From positions 1 through 11,138 of the forward strand of contig DOVB01000004.1 in assembly GCA_003520285.1 (NCBI GenBank): a stretch of DNA of 11,138 nt, in the 5' to 3' direction. Both the position numbers and the translations under genes were made by a program. This stretch comes from Halieaceae bacterium. GTDB lineage: Bacteria; Pseudomonadota; Gammaproteobacteria; Pseudomonadales; Halieaceae. Of the stretch, positions 6,076 to 11,138 are shown piece after piece (position 1 is the stretch's first letter; each line of letters opens with the position of its first letter). The notes beneath the pieces are model-generated. The model worked only from the letters and a program-made list of their open reading frames with translations, was not told where the DNA came from and did not search any database.

Positions 6076-8231
6076 AGGTGCTCCAGACGCTGGCGCAACC
6101 TGCGCCTCACGACATCTGCCAAGGTATTGATCAGAAAAGTAAACACGAACAGCTGGAGAGCCAAAAATATCAGCACGTGGAAATGTAGGGTATTGGGCAC
6201 AACCTCTGGCATTTCAATCGCCAAAGTCGCTGAAATCGTCCGCATTCCGGTCGTCATTAAGCCATCAATAATTGGCGTATTGCCGGTCGCCATCAACACA
6301 ATCATGGTTTCGCCAATCGCTCGAGCCAAACCCATCATAACGGCCGACAAAATGCCTGGGGCCGCTGTGGGCAATACGATACTTCGTGCCGTTTGCCACT
6401 CGGTAGCACCCATTGCCAAGGCGCCTTCTCGCAGATGCGAGGGCACAGCAAATAGCGCATCTTCAGCAATCGTGTATATCGTTGGGAATACCGCCAAGCC
6501 CATCATCACACCCACAACAATAGAGTTGCGCTGCTCATAAGAGATACCCCAACGTTCAGACAGCGCGCTGACCAAACCTGCGGGGAAGACAGAGGACTCG
6601 ACATAACTACCAATCAACCAAGCAAGCCAGATCCCCCCTCCAACCGCAAGCATCGTCAGAATGAGCTCAGATCCCGAGAGCTGACTTTCCGAATAACCAC
6701 CGGGGGACAATCGCCAAATGAATGACATCGCCACCAAACACACTGGAATAAGGACGATCGCAAAAGCCACATGCAGCAAGTGGTGCTCAAGCCAAGGGGC
6801 CAACCAGAGTCCTGCCACCAAGCCCAGTATCACGGTCGGCAGTGCTGCTAACAGCTCTAAACTGGGCTTGACTGCAGCACGCACACTGGCCGTCATAAAG
6901 TAGGCAGTGAAGACCGCAGCCGCAATCGCCATGGGGGCGGCAAATAGTAAAGTATAAAATGCCGCTTTGAAGGTCCCGTACAACAAGGGCGTAATCGAAA
7001 ATTTCGGGGGACTTAGGGGCGAGATACCCGTACTTTGCCAAGTAAAACTCGACTCTGCGTAACTCTCGTAAGCCAGTTCACCAAACAGACTTAACAATGG
7101 GATATTCGCGCTGTGGTTTTCAACCCGCCAAAGCTCGACTGAATCATCGTAGAGAACGGTAATCATGCCATGCAATGCGAATTGTCGATGTTCCGCCGTC
7201 AGCTCAAGCTGGATCCGCTCAGTGCCGCGAGTGTACGGATCATAGAAAGAGACCATGCCACTATTCTCAATAACGGCAGCACCACGACCCACAGCCCCCA
7301 TCGCCATAATCTGACCATTAAAAGCCAACTTTTGCTTATCGAGTAAGGCTAGGGCAGGCTCTGCGCCATGCTGGTCAAGACCGTAATAGACCCACTGAGA
7401 CTGTTCAGAAATACCGACTAGACCATAGCTCGATCCCAGTCGCACTAACTGAGTATCCGGGAGTAGTGGATCTATCTGCCCCTCTACTATGTGATTACCA
7501 TCTGCCGAGCGCAGTGCATAAGCCCCTTGCTGATGCCACTCGAGTAACCAGCGACCCTCAGCAAGTATGGTGTGTTGGTCATAATTCGATTTTGAAGCGA
7601 CCACTAACAGGGGCTGAATACTGATCTCAAGCGAAGATCGAAGGGGCGTCTGCTTCCGAACGGCCTCAAGCCAGTGTAGCTCATTGGCGTACCGCAGCAC
7701 CATTTGATAGCGCCCTTCTGCCACCCTCTCAATCTTTGCAGTCATTGGCAGCTCATCGCAGACAGTGCGCCACAGTGGAGATGGCGTTTCCTTAGACACC
7801 GCGGGCGCACCCCAATCAACGCCCTCGTATAAGCTGATGGTGCAATCTTCGTGGACCACTAAGGTGATTGCAGAGTCGCCTGCAGCTGTTGAAATCAAGG
7901 CGACCTCATTTCCCAGCGGACGCCAAGTAGCTACCGACTCAGTGGGCGAAAAAGTGAGTATGCCTGTACGCTGGGCTTTTGTTTCGCGAACCAAAAGCTG
8001 TCGATCACTGAGCGTGGTCGGTGCTTCAAAACGGGCATTAGTGTGATATTGGGTACGCTGTAAATCGGTCTTGTCGAGCCACAGCGGCGCTGATTGCCAC
8101 ACCAAAAATAGGAAAATTGAGGCGATAGCCAAGAGTACTAAACTACCGCCTGTGACCACTGCCAAAGTGACTGTTCGTTCAAGAGCGGAACGCCGCAATC
8201 TACTGCGCTTAACTCTAGTTTGGGTGTTCAT
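6072..8231 (-). CDS. pstC: Phosphate ABC transporter permease PstC, long form with large periplasmic domain
   Basis: The second channel subunit of the Pst importer. The protein has 719 residues, more than twice E. coli PstC (319). A first membrane segment (about 21-45) leads into a soluble, predicted periplasmic region at about 46-418. A permease core of ordinary size follows from about 419 to 719, with segments near 420-446, 460-505, 522-545, 566-590, 625-648 and 683-705. The EAA-type loop is GALAMGATEWQTARSIVLP (603-621). The soluble region repeats short beta-strand-like phrases resembling propeller blades (CTISLYEG, GMVSFYDPY, DDSVELWRV) and has only two cysteines, C130 and C158, which could form a disulfide. 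Similar long PstC proteins occur in Pseudomonas. ATGA joins it to pstS upstream and GTGA to pstA downstream. AGGGG lies 4 nt before the start. Confidence 0.94.
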   Translation of the reverse strand: MNTQTRVKRSRLRRSALERTVTLAVVTGGSLVLLAIASIFLFLVWQSAPLWLDKTDLQRTQYHTNARFEAPTTLSDRQLLVRETKAQRTGILTFSPTESVATWRPLGNEVALISTAAGDSAITLVVHEDCTISLYEGVDWGAPAVSKETPSPLWRTVCDELPMTAKIERVAEGRYQMVLRYANELHWLEAVRKQTPLRSSLEISIQPLLVVASKSNYDQHTILAEGRWLLEWHQQGAYALRSADGNHIVEGQIDPLLPDTQLVRLGSSYGLVGISEQSQWVYYGLDQHGAEPALALLDKQKLAFNGQIMAMGAVGRGAAVIENSGMVSFYDPYTRGTERIQLELTAEHRQFALHGMITVLYDDSVELWRVENHSANIPLLSLFGELAYESYAESSFTWQSTGISPLSPPKFSITPLLYGTFKAAFYTLLFAAPMAIAAAVFTAYFMTASVRAAVKPSLELLAALPTVILGLVAGLWLAPWLEHHLLHVAFAIVLIPVCLVAMSFIWRLSPGGYSESQLSGSELILTMLAVGGGIWLAWLIGSYVESSVFPAGLVSALSERWGISYEQRNSIVVGVMMGLAVFPTIYTIAEDALFAVPSHLREGALAMGATEWQTARSIVLPTAAPGILSAVMMGLARAIGETMIVLMATGNTPIIDGLMTTGMRTISATLAIEMPEVVPNTLHFHVLIFLALQLFVFTFLINTLADVVRRRLRQRLEHL
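6081..6084 (-). promoter_or_regulatory. Ribosome binding site for the GTG start of pstA
   Basis: GGAG on the minus strand lies 5 nt before the GTG at 6075-6073, within the last pstC codons. Together with the GTGA stop/start overlap it supports the GTG as the real start. Confidence 0.6.
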
Positions 8232-9181
8232 AACACCCCTAACTCGGCTTTGACTTGCAAACGATGCGACAGTGGCAAGGCAACAAAACCTGACTTCGAA
8301 ACCACTTCTTGCCCGGAATCAGACAGCACAACCCGAATAAAATCTCGTTCCAAACCGGTTATTGCCTTGCCCTTGGGTTGGTTAACGTAAAGGTATAGAG
8401 GGCGGGCCAATGGGTATTGCCCACTGATCGCGCTCTCTTCCGTTGGCGAAACGGCAGGAGCACCATCATGCCGCCGTAAAGCCAAGGGCTTGACACCCGA
8501 ACTCAGGAAGCCAACACCGGTATAACCAATGCCGCGCAAAGATACCGCAACCGACTGCACCACCGAGCTGGACCCTGGCTGCTCACTCACGTTACTCGCA
8601 AAGTCGCCCCCACAAAGCGCTTGCCGCCTGAAAAAGGTATAGGTTCCCGAAACGGAATTACGCCCAAAGAGGCTGAGGGGTTGCGTGCTCACCGAGCCAA
8701 CAACCCCCAAATCCCCCCACAATTCCGGACGTGATTCACCGCCACACCGTCGAGTCGAAGAAAAAATGGCATCGAGCTGAGGCAGGGACAGAGACTCTAA
8801 GGGATTATCGATATGGACAAACACAGAAACCGCGTCGACACCGACTATGATTTCGGTAATTGGGTAACCATATTTGTTTTGAAAGGCAAGGCGCTCCGAT
8901 GGCGTCATCGGTCGACTCATGGGACCAATACTCGCGGCACCTTCTAGCATTGCCACCGGGGCAGTGCTAGACCCGCTCGACTGAACTTGCACAACCACGT
9001 CAGGATATTGAGTGCTGTAGAGGCTGACCCAACTCCGCATCATACCGCTGAGAGTATCAGAGCCCACGCTAGATAGCTTCGCAACGCGAGTATCGGGAGC
9101 ATCACTAGACTGAGCGCTGACTGCAAACAACGCTATAGTCCATATTAAGAGTCTTAGTATGCGTTGCACGGCGGCTAACAT
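8228..9181 (-). CDS. pstS: Phosphate ABC transporter substrate-binding protein PstS
   Basis: Periplasmic phosphate-binding protein of 317 residues. A signal peptide is evident: Arg7 and Arg10, a hydrophobic core LLIWTIALFAV (11-21) and a likely cleavage after VSA (residue 23). There is no lipobox cysteine, so it is probably soluble. Ligand-loop motifs match the family: VGSDTL (39-44), SSGSST (68-73), MSRPM (88-92) and GRNSVSGTYTFF (173-184). Cys146 and Cys190 are the only cysteines and may pair. The ATG lies 1 bp after the phoR stop and 4 bp of its 3' end overlap pstC (ATGA). The nearest GGAG is 13 nt upstream, unusually far, so initiation may rely on coupling to phoR. No intergenic promoter can fit before it, odd for a gene that is usually the most strongly expressed of the system. 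Confidence 0.94.
   Translation of the reverse strand: MLAAVQRILRLLIWTIALFAVSAQSSDAPDTRVAKLSSVGSDTLSGMMRSWVSLYSTQYPDVVVQVQSSGSSTAPVAMLEGAASIGPMSRPMTPSERLAFQNKYGYPITEIIVGVDAVSVFVHIDNPLESLSLPQLDAIFSSTRRCGGESRPELWGDLGVVGSVSTQPLSLFGRNSVSGTYTFFRRQALCGGDFASNVSEQPGSSSVVQSVAVSLRGIGYTGVGFLSSGVKPLALRRHDGAPAVSPTEESAISGQYPLARPLYLYVNQPKGKAITGLERDFIRVVLSDSGQEVVSKSGFVALPLSHRLQVKAELGVL
8943..8971 (-). repeat. Long imperfect inverted repeat inside pstS
   Basis: Twelve-base arms (8943-8954 and 8960-8971) pair at 11 of 12 positions around the 5-nt loop ACCGG (plus strand). The single mismatch is at 8950/8964. In the pstS mRNA this would be a stable stem-loop over the codons for Gly-Ser-Ser-Thr-Ala-Pro-Val-Ala-Met-Leu-Glu, part of the phosphate-binding loop. 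No U-run follows, so it is not an intrinsic terminator. Confidence 0.45.
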
Positions 9182-9182
9182 G

Positions 9183-10502
9183 CTAACTAACAGTCTCCAG
9201 TGGGCTTTCAGGCGTGACCTGAGAGGTCAGGAACTCAAGAGAAAAACAGCTCCCATGCCCCAATTTCGACTCGATGTGCAGACGTGCATCATGTCCGGCA
9301 GCTACATGCTTTACGATCGCCAGCCCCAAGCCCGTGCCCCCGCCTGAATATGATCGCGACTCATCAATTCGGTAAAAACGTTCCGTGAGTCGCGGCAGAT
9401 GCTCTTCAGCGATGCCCAAACCACTATCGCTAACACTCAGGGCTAAAGTATCAGAATCTGTGCGCTTCCAAGTCACCAACACTGGCGCGCCTTTGGGCGA
9501 ATACTTGACCGCATTCACCACCAGATTAATGACCGCACTGTAGAGCTCACGATACTCTCCACGGACAGACTCTGAAGTCTCACAAATCAATTCAATGGTC
9601 GCCTCAGGGTATGCTGAACAGACCTCGGCAACCACTTCGGTGAGCAATGAAGGAATATGTACGTTCTCGAAATCTGGTGCCTGTCCAATTCGGGCCTCGA
9701 TTTTAGACAGCCACAGTAAGTCTCTCACCAGGTTCTCCATCCGCTGCGCTTGCTGTGACATTTGCTGCAGAGGCTTCAAATAGGCGGGAGCCAGCTGATC
9801 GGCATTATCGAGCATGGTCTCGAGATAGCCAGTAATGACGGTTAACGGTGTTCTCAACTCGTGCGAGACGTTGCCCACAAAATCCTGACGTGTCTGCTCA
9901 ATCTGCACAAACCGGGTGATGTCCCTGACCAAAATAAGTCGATCACCAGCACCAAATGAACTGATCTCAACCTGAAAATGCGTTGCCGGATATCCCGTAC
10001 TTTTGACCACACAAGGCTCTTGGTAGTCACCTGCAAGGAGATAACTTGAGAAATCAGGATAGCGCACCAGACTCAGTACATTCTGTCCTTTATCCTGGGG
10101 GTATCGCAATCCGAGCAAACGCTGAGCAGAGGTATTGGACCACTCTATCAATCCGTTCTGATCCACCAAAATAGCCCCGTCACGGAGAGACCGGAACGAG
10201 TCTCGCAGATAATCAACCGTATGCTGCAGTCGCGAACGAGCATCGCGATTATGACGTGCGATGGTATACATCTGATCGAGCATCATTCCCCAAGCACCCG
10301 CGCCTTCCGGTGGCTCGGTTTCGGGCTGATCAATCCATCGCAGGACGCGCCTCAGGTGCCACAGATAAACCGATAATCTCCAGCCAAGAACAAGCGCAAC
10401 ACTCTCTATTGGGTATCCGAGCCAAAAACCCAAGCCCAGGGCGATACCGAGCAGCACAACAACCGTCTGAACCTCACGATACCACCGCCCTATTGCGCGC
10501 AT
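9183..10502 (-). CDS. phoR: Phosphate regulon sensor histidine kinase PhoR
   Basis: Membrane-bound kinase/phosphatase that controls PhoB according to Pst/PhoU state. It has 439 residues. Two hydrophobic segments (about 11-29 and 33-48) with almost no loop between them mean no periplasmic sensor domain, as in other PhoR proteins. A charged linker and a PAS domain follow (about 100-195, with DGAILVDQNGLIEWSN). The HisKA box holds phospho-acceptor His214 in FVGNVSHELRTPLTVI. The ATPase domain shows the N box NLVVNAVKYSP (326-336), G1 SDSGLGI (358-364), F box TERFYRIDESRS (373-384) and G2 GGGTGLGLAIVKH (387-399). Start: an ATG 6 bp after the phoB stop; no clear Shine-Dalgarno is seen, so translation is probably coupled to phoB. 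The stop is 1 bp before pstS. Nothing is truncated. Confidence 0.95.
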   Translation of the reverse strand: MRAIGRWYREVQTVVVLLGIALGLGFWLGYPIESVALVLGWRLSVYLWHLRRVLRWIDQPETEPPEGAGAWGMMLDQMYTIARHNRDARSRLQHTVDYLRDSFRSLRDGAILVDQNGLIEWSNTSAQRLLGLRYPQDKGQNVLSLVRYPDFSSYLLAGDYQEPCVVKSTGYPATHFQVEISSFGAGDRLILVRDITRFVQIEQTRQDFVGNVSHELRTPLTVITGYLETMLDNADQLAPAYLKPLQQMSQQAQRMENLVRDLLWLSKIEARIGQAPDFENVHIPSLLTEVVAEVCSAYPEATIELICETSESVRGEYRELYSAVINLVVNAVKYSPKGAPVLVTWKRTDSDTLALSVSDSGLGIAEEHLPRLTERFYRIDESRSYSGGGTGLGLAIVKHVAAGHDARLHIESKLGHGSCFSLEFLTSQVTPESPLETVS

Positions 10503-10508
10503 AGAAGA

Positions 10509-11138
10509 TCAGATACCCGGTGGTGAAAAGCGATAGCCAGTACCTCTCACCGTTTGCACCAAATGGCTGCAATCGGTTGTCTCGGTCTGGAGCGCTTTAC
10601 GAAGCCTTCTAATATGTACATCGATGGTTCGTTCTTCCACATATACGTTGCCGCCCCAGACTTGGTCGAGCAACTGTCCACGCGTATAGGCCCGCTCTGG
10701 ATGAGCCATAAAGAATGCCAACAACTTATATTCGGTTGGCCCCATGCTGAGTGGCTCGCCCGCTAGAAAGACCCTATGACTACTCATATCGAGCACCAAC
10801 TCACCAGCCTCTAGACGTTCACTCGAGGGCATCGCGCCACTGCGGCGCAACAGAGCGCGAATTCTTGCTATCAGCTCCCGCGGTGCAAAGGGCTTAGTAA
10901 TATAGTCATCAGCACCAACATCGAGACCTTGAATGAGATTGTCTTCGGCGGTTTTCGCGGTCAGCATAATGACAGGGATTTCTTCAGTGACCTTGTCGCG
11001 TTTTAAACGTCGCAACAACTCGATACCACTGCCACCGGGTAGCATCCAGTCGAGCAATACGATATCTGGACGTCTATCAACGATGATCGCATGAGCGTCG
11101 AGAATATTATCGCACTCAATGCACCTGAGATCGGCAAT
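10509..11138 (-). CDS. phoB: Phosphate regulon response regulator PhoB (5' end cut by window edge)
   Basis: OmpR/PhoB-class transcription factor that binds Pho boxes when phosphorylated by PhoR. 209 residues are visible and the frame is still open at the right edge; about 24 N-terminal residues, including the first acidic pocket residues, lie outside. The phospho-acceptor Asp is in [14 protein letters not shown] (visible residue 30), the conserved Thr in PVIMLTAK (60) and Lys in [14 protein letters not shown] (82). A winged-helix DNA-binding domain follows (about 118-207), with [19 protein letters not shown], the recognition-helix region [15 protein letters not shown] and the wing [17 protein letters not shown] is typical of PhoB rather than OmpR. 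phoR follows after 6 bp. The TTG at 11057-11055 lies inside the receiver domain and is not the start. A short GC-only inverted repeat (10834-10848) falls in the interdomain linker and is probably incidental. Confidence 0.95.
   Translation of the reverse strand: MADLRCIECDNILDAHAIIVDRRPDIVLLDWMLPGGSGIELLRRLKRDKVTEEIPVIMLTAKTAEDNLIQGLDVGADDYITKPFAPRELIARIRALLRRSGAMPSSERLEAGELVLDMSSHRVFLAGEPLSMGPTEYKLLAFFMAHPERAYTRGQLLDQVWGGNVYVEERTIDVHIRRLRKALQTETTDCSHLVQTVRGTGYRFSPPGI

Noticed and set aside
6064..6540. A 158-codon open frame antisense to the 3' end of pstC, and a similar 145-codon frame antisense to phoU (3323-3760).
   Set aside because: Both lie opposite genes with strong family evidence. 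Their products are low-complexity (rich in Ser, Arg, Ile, Ala) and show no domain.
9215..9229. A 6-bp inverted repeat (TGACCT, GAG, AGGTCA) near the 3' end of phoR, considered as an operator or terminator before pstS.
   Set aside because: It is short and inside coding sequence, with no T-run and no match to a Pho box. It is expected by chance at this length.
10958..10975. A Pho box-like string on the minus strand inside phoB: CTGTCAT, 4 nt, then CTGACCG.
   Set aside because: The first half is perfect and the spacing fits, but the bases are the codons for PVIMLTA, a stretch conserved in response regulators. The second half is degraded and the site lies in the middle of a coding region. Coincidence is more likely.
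1..11138. Search for tRNA/rRNA genes, insertion sequences, CRISPR repeats, attachment sites or defence-type genes.
   Set aside because: None seen. The window is filled end to end with intact, recognisable housekeeping genes, and there is no obvious composition break by eye.

Overview
The window is a compact stretch of an apparently gammaproteobacterial chromosome. I infer this from a hexameric-type GltA that aligns residue for residue with the E. coli enzyme over its visible part, a PhoB/PhoR pair of the Pseudomonas/E. coli type, and the long forms of PstA and PstC known from Pseudomonas and many marine gammaproteobacteria. GC looks close to one half by eye. Genus cannot be read from the sequence. 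There are no tRNA or rRNA genes, mobile elements, CRISPR arrays or origins, and no gene-free stretch longer than about 20 bp.

Left part, plus strand (1-2169): the 3' part of gltA (citrate synthase, cut by the left edge), then after 19 bp a 371-residue ketoacyl-ACP synthase III-like thiolase-fold enzyme with an intact Cys-His-Asn triad. The two are probably co-transcribed.

Right part, minus strand, reading from the right edge leftwards (11138-2166): phoB (cut at its 5' end by the right edge), phoR, pstS, pstC, pstA, pstB, phoU and hisC. Junctions are 6 bp, 1 bp, a 4-bp overlap, a 4-bp overlap, 0 bp, 12 bp and 19 bp. Sensor, regulator, high-affinity phosphate transporter, its signalling partner PhoU and a histidinol-phosphate aminotransferase therefore look like one long transcription unit whose promoter lies outside the window. 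No promoter-sized gap or Pho box is visible before pstS.

Working model from family knowledge: PstS captures periplasmic phosphate, PstC/PstA form the inner-membrane channel and PstB powers it. PhoU relays transporter state to PhoR, which phosphorylates or dephosphorylates PhoB. hisC ends the unit and meets the gltA-side gene head-on, with both stop codons packed into one CTAG.

Nothing here looks like an undescribed defence or mobile system. The points most worth a second look are the single-unit phoBR-pstSCAB-phoU-hisC arrangement, the large periplasmic propeller-like domain of PstC with a matching insertion in PstA, the KAS III-like gene behind gltA, the shared-stop convergence without a terminator, and a few strong intragenic inverted repeats.
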